Origin: Quillaja saponaria
Taxonomy: Eukaryota > Streptophyta > Magnoliopsida > Fabales > Quillajaceae
Direction of reading: 5' to 3'
Assembly: GCA_029379385.1 (NCBI GenBank)
Contig: CM055610.1
Span: 19,617,422 to 19,681,421, forward strand
Length of the DNA: 64,000 nucleotides
The translations under genes were made by a program, and so were the position numbers. Shown here one piece after another: positions 37,567 through 49,700 of this stretch (within the stretch, counting starts at the first letter, position 1; the number at the start of each line of letters is the position of its first letter). The notes beneath the pieces were generated by a model. It was not told the origin of the DNA, did not search any database, and saw only the letters and a list, made by a program, of their open reading frames with translations.

Positions 37567-38046
37567 TTCCATTCTCCTAGGGAGGGAAATCTGAAGCAGA
37601 GCAAGAGCCTTTACAGCATACCAACTGTCCAAACCAAAATTACCATTCCTATACCCTCTTCAAGCAAACATTTTTCAAATGTCTACATCCTTGTTCAAAT
37701 CTTCAAATTCAACCCTCCAGATTTTGCAGCTCTTTCTCAAATTGCAAACAAAATATACCAATTTTCTTTTTCTTTTTTTCCAATTTCTACCTCCATTCTG
37801 ATCAGAATTTCCTTCATCTACACCTATACAGCAGCCACAAGTAAACCTTTGCCTTTCAGTTTTCTAGGGTTTTCAATTTTCTTGGTCGCTTCTCCCAGCT
37901 ACAATTTTCTTTTGGCCATTCTCGTTACTTTCCAGCATCCAGTCACTGACTCGAACTTGAACTGTATCCACCGGCGGTTTCTCTGATGCAGCTGCTTTCA
38001 ACCTCTTCTGGGCAAGGCCCAGACTGTCAAATCTTTTGTTTCAAAT
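37429..38046 (-). pseudogene. Coding-like remnant, family not recognised
   Basis: Two minus-strand stretches look like protein rather than noise. One, at about 37897-38046, reads RFDSLGLAQKRLKAAASEKP and then DTVQVRVSDWMLESNENGQK before a stop. The other, at 37510-37632, reads FGLDSWYAVKALALLQ and RRMETEALAVLREG before a plausible GT donor. Neither has a clean start codon, and linking them would need frame changes. A telo-box-like AAACCCTA and a purine-rich leader lie at the 5' side. It may be a decayed gene, a gene with exons I failed to join, or a transcript with small reading frames. I do not recognise the family. Confidence 0.3.
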
Positions 38047-38596
38047 TTGCCCTTCCTGTTTCCTATTAATACCAGCATTATCCCAGTCTTTATTCCAGTT
38101 TTACCCTCCTTCTTTCTCTCTCTAATTCCAACTCCTGTCCTGCTGCGAAAAAATTTGGGTTGCCAACGGTCAGAATTTTAAATTTTTTTATGCTTATTTA
38201 TTACTATAAATACCACAATTCTTTCACTAACTTGCACACTATTCTCAAATTACTCCTTATTTATAATAATTTTATTTATATCTTAGAATTAAATTTAAAT
38301 AAAAAAATTCTTTAAATAGTTTAATTTAAATAATAACTAAAACTAAATAAAAAATAGTTTAATTTGAATAAAACTAGTTTAATTTCAACTAGAAATTAAA
38401 ACTGAATAGAAATTAATTTAATTTTAATTAAATTTAAAAATTAATAAAAATTAATTTAATTCAATTAAAAATCAAAACTGAATAGAAATTAGTCTTTTTT
38501 TTATAACAATATAAAATAATATTATTTTAGTAATTTGCACACAAATCAATTTTTAGATCATGTCACAAACCATCATTTTTGGATAACCCAAACAGT

Positions 38597-39095
38597 TAGG
38601 GGTGGCAATATTTTGATAATAATCAAAAAACGGAATCAACGAAATTTTTTCTAGTTTGGTTTGGTTATTTAAAAAATAATAATTTATTTTCAATTTTTAA
38701 TTAACAGAAACTGAAATTATTAGATTGGTTTCTATCATTCATATGTTTTAATCAAAACTGAGCTGAAATTGTATTTATATTTTAAAACTAAATTAATTTT
38801 AATTTAAACCTTATTTTTGTGGGTCACAATACTATATTTATGCTTTTGAAGAAAAAAAAAAATTTAATCCTTATTTTGTATGTCAAATAATAAAAAAAAA
38901 ATTAAAATATACATATATAAACATATTTAATTTAGACCAATATTTAAGCCCAAATTAACCCATTAATTAGGCCCCAATATTGAATTTGGTTTAGTTGCCT
39001 AATTTCACTAAAAACCAAATTAACCGAATTTCAACCAAATTTTCAGTTTAGTTACTTATACTTTTAAAATTCAAACTGAATTGAACCCACCCCTA
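38597..39095. mobile_element. Non-autonomous hAT-like element (MITE-type), about 0.5 kb
   Basis: Exact 9-bp terminal inverted repeats TAGGGGTGG / CCACCCCTA bound the segment. The flanking octamers CAAACAGT and CAAACAAA agree at six of eight positions, consistent with the 8-bp target duplication of hAT transposons. The TAGGGGTGGCAA end is typical of plant hAT-derived elements. The interior is AT-rich with GGTTTGGTT / AACCAAATTAACCG-type text and no reading frame. Confidence 0.55.
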
Positions 39096-40042
39096 CAAAC
39101 AAATACTGAAGTTGAGACGAGATCTAATACCATGTTTTCAACTATATTTATTTCTTAAAAAAAATTGTTGTGCATTAAAAATAATTCATATGCAATATAT
39201 GACAATCATTTTTCTTTTAAAAGTGCTTCATAACCATAATTATTCAATATACATAAATATTTAAACTTTCATGAAAATGTAACCAATATATATTTGTAGA
39301 CTCTATGCGTAGTGTATCATTAGAATTTTGATTTAAATGAATCCAAATAAAAACCAAAAAAATATATTTAAATTTTGTTCAATAAAATTTTACAATAGTA
39401 CTAAACTTAAATTCTAAGAAATTAAAACTTTACATGATTTATTTTCTTTTAAATTGTCTAGTTATTTTTGAAAAAAGTAGTATTTAATGAAATCGAAGAT
39501 ATTAATTTATTTCAACGGTCAAGTTACAGAACTTAATAGCAAAATTAAAATGAAATCATCAGTGTTGTATAGACCTCATCTTATACACAAAGAAAAGACA
39601 GAAAAAAAAAAACCTTGACTTGTAAGTCCAGGTGTCGCAGGCACAATGTTTTGACAAGTGGCCCAATCAAGCTATAAACTTATGTTCCTTACTGTCCAAG
39701 TTTTTCTTCCCGAAGTGGTGCTAACTACAAAGCATATAATGCGCACTACACCTCGCTGCCGTTTCATATTCTGGGACCCATTATGGTTACCAATTACACA
39801 CACCCAAACTAACGTGAGCCGTGTGCACATTACGCACCAAATACTGACTAATTAATTGCTTTTAAGGCTTTCCAAAAAGCCGCGAGGCGCATGTTAGTAT
39901 AGTACTCTCCTCCAATTAGAACACTCAGCAACGTTTTACTTTCGTTCACACTTTGTTGGACTCCAATTCTCCCTGTCGCCTTCTTCCCCTGTCTTTTTCT
40001 CTGCCATTCTCCGAAACCCCTAGCATCCCTCTCTTTCTCTCC

Positions 40043-40050
40043 AAACCCTA
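40043..40050 (+). promoter_or_regulatory. Telo-box in the leader of the GMI1-like gene
   Basis: AAACCCTA lies in a pyrimidine-rich leader ending at a good donor (AAAAT|GTAAGC, exon end 40088). This non-coding exon most likely splices to the acceptor at 40716 (TTTGTACAG), 18 bases before the start codon at 40735. Confidence 0.5.
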
Positions 40051-40734
40051 GACGATACTAGTTAAGTTCTTCTGCTGATAATCAAAATGTAAGCAAATTT
40101 TTTGTTGGTTCTACCATTTTTTACCAAACAAAGCTTTGTCACCTTGCTATAAACTATTTAACTGTGCTTGCATTGAACAAATGTGTTCGATTATATATGA
40201 TATTTGTTGGGGTTGTGCTGTGTCAATGGGTATCATTTTATATGTAGGTGTTTATATAGGTCTATAGGAGTTTTTTTTAAGAGCTTGGAGGTTCTGAAAG
40301 CATGTCAACCATTTATCTGGAAAGTTTTGATTTTTCTTTTCTATATTATGTAAATGTGGGTGATTTATATTTGAAAATTTTCTGGTTTAGTTTTCTCTTA
40401 AGTTTTCCTGCGATTGTTTCGACCTCTGGTTTCATTTTCGGTTCTAAAACTAAATGTGCAAATACAGAAGCAAATTCCTTTTCCCCAAAATATATAGAGA
40501 AGCGTAGAATTTTCCTATGGTTGGATTACTCAGTTATTTATCTTCGTTATTAATGTATATCAGAGAAGAAGTACGAAGGTTGTAAATTCTTTTGGAAGGC
40601 TTCCATCTCCAGTAACTTGAGAGCTCTGTTTTTTTTTTTTTTCCTTTCTCTTCGGTATGTGTGTTCTCATATGGATTACAGGCAAAGCACTGAATTTTCT
40701 GCTTTTCTTTGTACAGATTCTGAAAGTTTCCAGA

Positions 40735-43700
40735 ATGGAAAGGGAGTTGGTGCGTAAGAAGCCCAATAAGAGGAAACTGGTGGAACGCTATTATGATGAC
40801 GATGACGACATGGACAAGGTGTATAGGTTCAGGATTCTATTGCCAAACGGGACAAGTGTAAAGTTAACATTGCCGGATCCTGATCCTGAGATGTCATTTG
40901 GAGACTTCATAGAGCTGGTGAAAGATGAATACTTTCTAGCTTTGAAACAATCTGAATCAATGAAGCAAAAGAGAACCATTAATTGGAAGGATGGGAGCTT
41001 ATGCCTTGTTGATGCAAATGACATAAAAATCAGAGATACAGTGAAATTCAAAAAATTTCATCATCATAAGTGTCATATTTTACGGCTTCATGTGAGTATA
41101 AGTTAGAATTCATCCTCCCCCTTTTTTTCTGGAATAAGGGGAAAGTACTAAAACTAGAGAAATTGAGTATTCTGCTTTTAGGTGGGATTATTTTATTAAA
41201 TTGAATTTAGCAAGCTACTTAATTTATGTTCTTAGTTATTAGGATAAATTACCGGTAGTTCCCTATTTCCAAAGTTCCGAGGTTTATAAATTTTCTTTTG
41301 CTTTTGCAAAAATGTAAGGGAAATGTTGCGTACATGTGCGCCCACCCTCCCCCTACCCCGCAATAGCCGGGGAGCACTTTGTGCACCGAGTGAGCCCTTT
41401 TATTAGGTTATGACTTTCTCTTTTATTTTTTCCCTGAATCAGGACGGGTCTAGTGAGATTGCTGATAAGTTTGAGGTAATAGACTATATTGATTCCATTT
41501 CCTGTGATTACGTTGTTGTGTTACTTCTTTTGACAGCTTAATTGTACATATTGTCACAGCAATAAGATTTATGTTTCCAAACTTTGATATGCAGAATATG
41601 TGGGATCTCACACCTGATACTGATTTGCTGAAAGAGCTACCAGAAGAATATACCTTTGAAACTGCTCTTGCAGATTTGATTGTAAGGTTTTTTGTCAAAT
41701 GAGAAAATAAATCTTGTCATTGATGCTTGATATTCTTCATCAGGTCATCTAGAATTTATCCTCTGATGCTCATTGACCAGGACAATTCCTTGCAAGCAGT
41801 GTGGTCTAATGGTAAAAGCGAAAGAAGACTAATCAGGTTACAACTCTGATAACTGTATGTCTGTATGGTTGTTTTGTAGACAACAAGTTGAACAATCTTC
41901 CTATCAAGAGCTTGAATCTGATTTCTAAGAATAATGTAGCAAGTGCTAGCTATGAATTTTGATATCTTATTTTTTCAACTAACTTGATCTTAAACTGGCT
42001 CCTTTGTATGATGCCTTGTCTGTTAGTAATCACTGGAAAAGTTAAATAAAAGAACATTGATTTTCTTTGTCCTACGGTAAATATATTATGTTACGCTTCA
42101 TATTTTCTTATTCTGAAGCCTCCTAATGTCTTACCATTTTAATCTTGACTTCACTGACACTGCAACGATAACCCTGAAAACCTTCACTAGTCATTTGGTC
42201 ATTTAGCTGAAAATCGAGGCTTTATTAAGTACAAATTGATAGTTGGTCCCTGGCACCTCGATATTTGGTAATAAGTAATTATTTTCAGTTTTTTGATTGG
42301 AGAAACACTGTTGTTTGATAAACTTCTTGACTGACTAAATTGTGCCTCGCCTTATGTCTATTATTCTTTTGTTGATACTGTAGCTACTTATTAGTGGTCA
42401 CTGTAGGATGATTAGCTTAATATTTGCAGAGTGGATCTGGATAAGGAGAGGATTTCAATTTTTGACACTGGTTCAGGAATGGATGGCAGCAATGAAAATT
42501 CTATAGTGAAGTGGTATGTAATACAGTCTTTCACAATTTCATTTATTTTTAAGTTAAATTTGAAGTGGTATTCCTTTGTTTCCGGATAAGGAAACAGAGT
42601 AGTCATACTTCCAGCTTCAAGATTCCTTGAATTTTTATGTGAAAAATTGTAAAACCTGGTGTGCAAAACATATATTGGACTTATAAATTGAAGATCAAGC
42701 TTCCTGAAGTGTGACAGTACATGTGAGGAAAAAGAGATTTTCTGATGAACTAGAAGGGAGCAAAGTTGTGATTCCTTTTGAAAATGTAAAGGTATTAAGA
42801 TGGCTAAATGTATTATAACTTCGACGAGTCAATGTTGTGCATTTTGAAGAATTTGAAACTTCTTTCCTTTTTATTTTAACGGTAGATATTATTGAAAGAT
42901 TTGGATTAGTGGGATTTGAACTTGGGGCCCTCCTACTCATTGGTGGGATTTGGTGCCACTAGGCCTGTGGATGATACTTGAGGATTTGAACTTGTGACCT
43001 GTACTGATTGGTGGGAGTTGGTGCCACTAGGCTTGTGGACGATACTTGTTTTCTAAATGAGAAAGAATAGATAATGCATTGAAGTGTTTTCCAATGCCCA
43101 TCAAAATTTAACAAGGCCACTTTAGTTGTGGGACATTGCTTTTGTTTCCATAAGTAATTTTATGTTCAAATGCCATCTCTATAAATCTATAATCGAGAAG
43201 TCTTCAACTTGTAATTTTTATAATAAATCTGAAAAGCACCTCAAAATGTATCCAACTAAGAAAGCATAGTTTCTAAATTCTGGGAAATGGAAAATGTTTT
43301 CAGATGCTAAATAGGACCAAAGTATTTATTATTTGGAAAACCTTGTTGTCCAACTGTAGCTGGTGTCACACTTCAATTGAACAAAAGTAGTTACACAACT
43401 AAACAGGCCTAGGGTTTCAGAATTCTGTGGGAAGATATGTGCATTTTGCAAAAAGGGAATGAGAGAAATTCAAAAGTTGTTATGAGCTTGTCAAGAAGAA
43501 GAATGCTGGGGGTGAGAAGATACAAGCATTCTGCATCATAGTATTTCAAATAGTCAATGTTTCATTAACAAATTTCAAACTCTGAACTATTTTTTGTTAC
43601 AATGTGATATTTCCAGGATTGTTCCTATTTTTGTTCCCAGTTGTTTGAGCAATATGCAACTATTCCCAACTGGACCTCAACGTGTTATTATCTGACACCC

Positions 43701-46700
43701 CCCCCCCCCCCCCACCCACACACATGCACACAATGAATAAGGAAAAAAATGTAAAAAAAGAGTGAAGAGAAGAAATCATAGAACTGTACATCTATTTAGT
43801 GGTTCATCTGGAACAGATGATAAAATTAAAAATTTTGCATTTCTCTTTCTTTAATACTTCTTCCTTATTTGACTGATGGAATTTGTTTCATGTATTCAGG
43901 GGAAAGATGGGTGCCTCACTTCATAGATCATCGAAAACAAAGGCGATAGGGTTAGAACCTCCATACTTAAGGGTAAGGCTAATCTATCAGTACTCTGAAA
44001 TACTTTGTCTCCTATATTTTCTTGTCAGCACGTGACAAATTCAGCAAAAAAAAAAAAAGAAGAAAAAACTGTACGTGTATTTTTTTCTGGTAAAAGACCT
44101 TTCCTTTCAATTTGTATTTATATAAAACAAAAGTGTTTCCTGAATATAAGAACTATTGATTTGATTTACGTACAAAAACACTTTCACGAATTTATGTGTT
44201 GTTTCATCTTTATGCCAAGTATAATAATGTTAAATGTATGGCCTCTCTACTAATCACATTACCAAATGGGGTGTGTGATCAACTACAAGTGCCAAGTTTC
44301 TGTAAAAGATTGTTTATGTTTAGGATTTTCTTGATGTAAATGGATAATTTCATTCTCACTTTCTCTGATGCTGGTGTTTGCAAAAGAGTGTATGAACTGT
44401 AAATAAATATGTTCCTTTTGTTATGTATTCTTTTAAGAAAAAAAAAAAATTTCAAAATGGCTTCATCCATGATACTCTTGCTGAAGTCGTTGCTCCTTTT
44501 TTGATAAACAATACAATGGTTTACTTAACTATTGACTGTCTTTGTGCTTTTTTTATTTTATTTTTATTTTTAATTCCTGGTGATTATGCAGCCTTTCTTT
44601 GGAATGTTTGGATATGGTGGATCTATCGCATCTATGCATTTGGGGCGGTATGATATCTTAAAAGAAAATTACTTTTTCTCTAGAAATAGAAACATTCTGG
44701 TTATGCATTGCCTAGAGTACAGTTTTGTGTCTCACTAATGTCCTCCTATGGCAGGAATGCTTTAGTTTCTTCCAAGACTGCACATACTAAGAAAGTGTAT
44801 AAATTACATCTTGAGCGAGAGGCCTTGTTAAGTAGTTCTAGTTCTGGACATACATGGCAGGTAATCACGTTATCTGAGCAGTCTAGTGTCCTATATTTAG
44901 TATTTGCTGGTTTCTTTTGTTTCCTAAGTTGTCCATATTGTTTCCTTTTGGCATTAAAGTTCGTTTCTCTCTTCCATTTAGACTGATGGTGGGATCAGGA
45001 ATCCCTTGGCAGATGAAATCAGAGACTCTCCTCATGGAAGCTTTACAAAGGTAGAACATAATTCTATATTTTTTGTTTCTTCATTTCGTTTCTTTTTTTG
45101 GATAGGAGGTGAAGAGTTGGAACTGTTCCATATGTCGTTTAACCTCTTCATAACGAAAGTGAACAAGTATATGCAAGCTTTGGGTTTTTTTCTTGCTTTG
45201 TTACTAGAAACTTGTTATTAGGGTGAATTGGTGACATTTCCTTTCATCGTAAACCACAATTGTCGTTCAGTTTTCCTTGTTCATTGTTCTCTATATATGA
45301 TACTTTTTTTATACTTGAAGCACTAATTTATGCGGGGAATGAGTTTTCACATCCTTCTTTTGAAGTTCACATGATAATTGACTGTCATTCTTACTTTGAA
45401 AATACTATGCAGGTTGAAATTTTTCGGCCAAAAATAAAAGATGTGGACTTACTTAAAATCCAATGCAACCTTAAGGACATCTATTTTCCATATATCCAGG
45501 TTTGCCTTTACTAACTTGAACATTCATTGTTTCCTGCACTAACATTTTCTTCATTCTGCTTTGTTTTGTAAAAGACGTGCTTGAGTACATAATTCAATAT
45601 TAAGGGTGACAATAAAATGAAGCAGTTTTACTTGTAAAAAATAATAATACTAGGGGCCTCTACATCAAAATGTTATCCAAGTAATAGTTAATGTCATTCA
45701 AAGTTGGGCAATCTACTGGTCAATATTTAAACATTTAGCGGGTTCGAGTAAAGTTTTTGCTTCTTGTTAACTTTGAGTAATTCTAGATTGAGAATTTTTT
45801 ATATAAAAAAGAAAACCTAGTGGATTAAATTGTTAAACATACGTCACAAGCTCAATTTCATGCATTTGTGTTCTGGTAAGTGTAGCTTAGTTAGGTTTTG
45901 GCTTGTGTCTTTTATTGTGAGTTTGTGCAACAACCGTAGGCCAGAGTCCTGCTGATAGAACTACTTGTTTCAATATGTCCATGATATAATGACCTTCAAT
46001 CAACTAATAACAGAATTTGCTGCGCCTAAAAATATTTTATGTGATTTCATGTGTGATATTGTCATTGCTAATTTTGTTGTATACTCGTGAAACTTTGTTG
46101 AATGGCACAAGGTTCTTTACAAGTTTAACTTACCTTTTTAAATAATGTATCATGTATGTGCAGTGTGATGACATATCTGATGCTGGGAAGACTATTAAGC
46201 CCATTGAGTTTCAGGTTACCATTATAACTTCCAATATTTCATTAAGTTTCAGGTTGCCAATAATTTTCCAATATTGCACTAATTTTAGACGAGTTCTTTA
46301 ATCCCCACTGTAGTTTGTTACCTAGTACTAAACCAATCAGTAGATTGATTAATACTTGCAAAAGAATAAAAGGAAAGAAAGAAGATGGATTGAGAACATA
46401 GTAATGAAGTATGCCTAGTAAAATTGTAGCTTAGGTTTCCAATATACATTTTTTAAGTTTACAGTAATATTTTCTTTTCATGTTGTATTATTTGGTAGTG
46501 GTTTCTGCAAAAATTATGTTATATCATATGAGATTTGACAAGGAATTTTGCTCTTTTCAGGTTAATGGTGTTGATTTAGCTGAGATTGAAGGTGGGGAGG
46601 TTGCAATAACCAACTTGCATTCTTGCAATGGACCTGAATTTGTTTTACAGCTACGTTTTTCTTTAAAGCACCAAAAGAGTGCCACAAAAGGCCCTTGTAA

Positions 46701-49700
46701 GTTACCTTTTTTCTCTTTCTCTATTACCCCTGCATAAGATACATGATACTAATATGTTATCAAGTTCATCTCTTGCTGGTACATATGCCAGATAAAATTG
46801 CAAGCATTAAGTACCTGCCTTCCTATATCTCAGGCTCAAGGACATTCCAAGAGGCCAATGCTTGCATGAAGTGTGTGTATTTCCCAGTCAAGGAGGTAAG
46901 AAAATTGTATACATTGCCCTTCTCTTTCTGAAATGCAAACTGAAAAAAATGAAAAAAATACAGGGAAAGGAGAGCATTGAGAGGATACTAGAGAGGTTAA
47001 AAGCTGATGGTTGTGGAATTACAGAAAATTTTGAAACCTTTAGTCGTGTATCAGTTCGAAGGCTTGGTCGTCTACTTCCAGATGCACGCTGGGTAAGTTT
47101 TCAAAATTGCCTTTGAGCTAGTAAAACTTAGATATTTTCTTGTACTTATATTTGTTTATATGCATTGGCTGTCTTTGTTCTATATATTTTTCAATAACTA
47201 CATCTAATATGCAAGACTAAATAATTCGAGATATGTCACTTGCAATTACTTGATCAAATTTTATTAATTTTCATGTAGCACTGTCTTCATCCAACATACC
47301 ATACGTGCTCTAAGCTACCCTTCTTCTCAACACATTCACTAAATGATGCACAGCCTATGTGAGATATGCATACATGCATAACTTCAACTTGTCTTGTGAA
47401 CTCATGGGTCATGCATTCTGATGTAATTGTGGTAGCATCAATATTATTTTGATGGGATATCATTTTCCCACCAAAGCTTAAGTTTCTGTGTTTTCTTTTA
47501 TATACTGCTTACTACAAACAACCTATGTGGAATAATCTCTTATTTCTCAATTTACTTCTTAGAGTTTTATCAAATGTGTGTATAGAGTTTAAGTGGGTGT
47601 AGTTCTTTTTTTTTTTCTTTTTTGGTTGGAGATGTAAATTATTGTATATAACAAATGTACATAACCTACACCCAGGTTTCCTTCAGTGAAAGTTTACATA
47701 AAAAAATGCTGGTAGTAGTATTCAAACATATTTCCAGATCAAGCTCAACCCAGTGGTGGAAAGGTAGCTCATGCTTAGTTATACCAAACTTGGAATTGAA
47801 TATTGTGCTACTAGGGTTGAGACTAGAAACAGTGCATGCCAGAGGCGGAGGGAAGTTATATTTTGAGGAGTGCCGTGCATGATAAGATTGTATGAGGACA
47901 GCCAGATTACTTCTCTGTTTTTTTGCTGTTATTCTTTCTCTTAATAAATGATGACCTTATAGAAATATTACTATTCCCTTGAAGCACTCACTGTAAAATA
48001 AATTAAAGTATTAATTTGTACCTCTATTCTGTATGTTTTTCCATTTGTTTTCTGTATGCTTTATTATCCGTGATCATATATCTTTGTTTCTGGTTTCTTG
48101 GGTTTGCTAATTTTCTAATGTCTGCCATATCTGCTGTAGTACAGTCTTCGCTTCCTTTTATGGAATTTAGGCATAAAAGGGGAAACAAGGCTCACACGTT
48201 GAAGAGATGTTGCATGAGGGTGAAATGCTTCATTGGTACCATATTATTAACGATAAGTTTCCGCATATTAATGATAAGTACCACTTCTGAGTAATTTCAA
48301 ATTGTATCCTCAGCTAACATTTTATGTGATTTGCAGAGACTGATGGTGGTTTTAATCCAACACCATCAAAGGTGAGACATATTATAAATATCAATTCTTA
48401 CAAAGCATGTTTCCTTTATTTTCCTATAGCTCGGTTCTGCTTTGTCTTCCTATTTGCCACTATTTTGGAGTTTCTGCTTCTTATGCTTTAGTTGATGTTA
48501 TTATGACATATTTAATGTTATTTTTTAATGAAATTTCTTTCTACTCATTTTTATCCTACATGCATAAAATGCACACACAAACACAGAGGGAGTGGGAGGG
48601 AGGGAGCATTGGTTTGCTTGAAGCATCTTTAATTAGATTTAGGCAAACGTCAAGTATATGATCCAACAGTCTTTGTATGTTTGGCTATGGTAAGATACAA
48701 TCAGTTCCTAACACTAGTGCAAGTGGCTCTACTTTCATGTTTCATCAATCAATGCCTTCAAGAATGGAAAGCTGTATTCGTGGAACATGACTGTATTCCA
48801 ACTTGGAACATGGGAGCAAAGAAAATCTGATTTAAGAAACAAAACTGACTTATTAGTTTGATTTAGGTTGAAGGTTGTAGTTTGTACTACAATGTAAATC
48901 TCCAAATGCCTTGCTTTCCCTTTGCTGCAGTAACAGTGGGTGGTCATGAAATTTTTAGAAGGATAAGAAGTAAAATGAATCATTTATAAATTCCCAAAAT
49001 GATATGGACTAACAGAAGTCACACACTTTATGTGGATATGTGTTGAAGACAGTTCATTGTGCACTTAAGAGGTCAAATGATGATAGGTCTGTTTGTGCAG
49101 ACAGACATATGTAGTAAAGGAGACAGAGTGTGGTGTGAATGTAAAGCAAACGAGATTGAGTAAATAACTTAATCGATGCAGTTAATTTACTTTAGTTTAA
49201 TGATGATACGTAAAGGTGTTATTTTCTACAGACTGATCTAGCTCACCATAATCCTTTTACCACTGCTTTGAAGAACTTTGGCAATAAAATTTCTGACAAA
49301 GAGAGAGGTAATCTTCCTTCATCATCCTTTTTCCTTAATTAATGACGTGATACTCATCAATTATTTGAAACATATAGATATTTCTGTTGAAATTCGTAAG
49401 GCTGGGAAACTGTTAACTCCTTTGCAACTGGAGAGTGAGTATCAGGAATGGATTCGACAAATGCATGCTCATTATGATGAAGAAACTGATTCTGGTGAGG
49501 ATCAACCTGTAATAATTGTCAGCCCTGCAAATAAAAAGGCCCTAGGCATTTCATCTGACGGTAAGCTTTAATGATTGGCTGGATTTATGATCTCGTAAAT
49601 TGTAGTTTTTTCCAGTAATTTTTGGTTTTCCTTTGAAGTTGTTGATCCTGTGCTTCTTGTTCTTAAATTTTTCACTTCCCTTTATTAGCTGATCATTTTT

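Larger units (their letters stand above)
40735..47092 (+). other. GMI1: GMI1-like module 1: GHKL ATPase head (coding exons 1-14)
   Basis: Exons: 40735-41091, 41443-41475, 41595-41681, 41781-41836, 42430-42513, 43900-43972, 44592-44647, 44755-44860, 44982-45050, 45413-45499, 46164-46214, 46561-46696, 46834-46895 and 46964-47092. Residues 1-120 include an acidic start and a ubiquitin-like-looking segment (YRFRILLPNGTSVKLTLP). The Bergerat-fold motifs follow: N-box ALADLIDNSLQAVW at about 154-167 with the Asn that holds Mg-ATP, the DTGSGMD motif at about 190-196, and the glycine lid FGYGGSIASM at about 236-245. All key residues are present, so an active ATPase is plausible. VRRLGRLLPDARW ends the transducer-like part. 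Confidence 0.88.
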
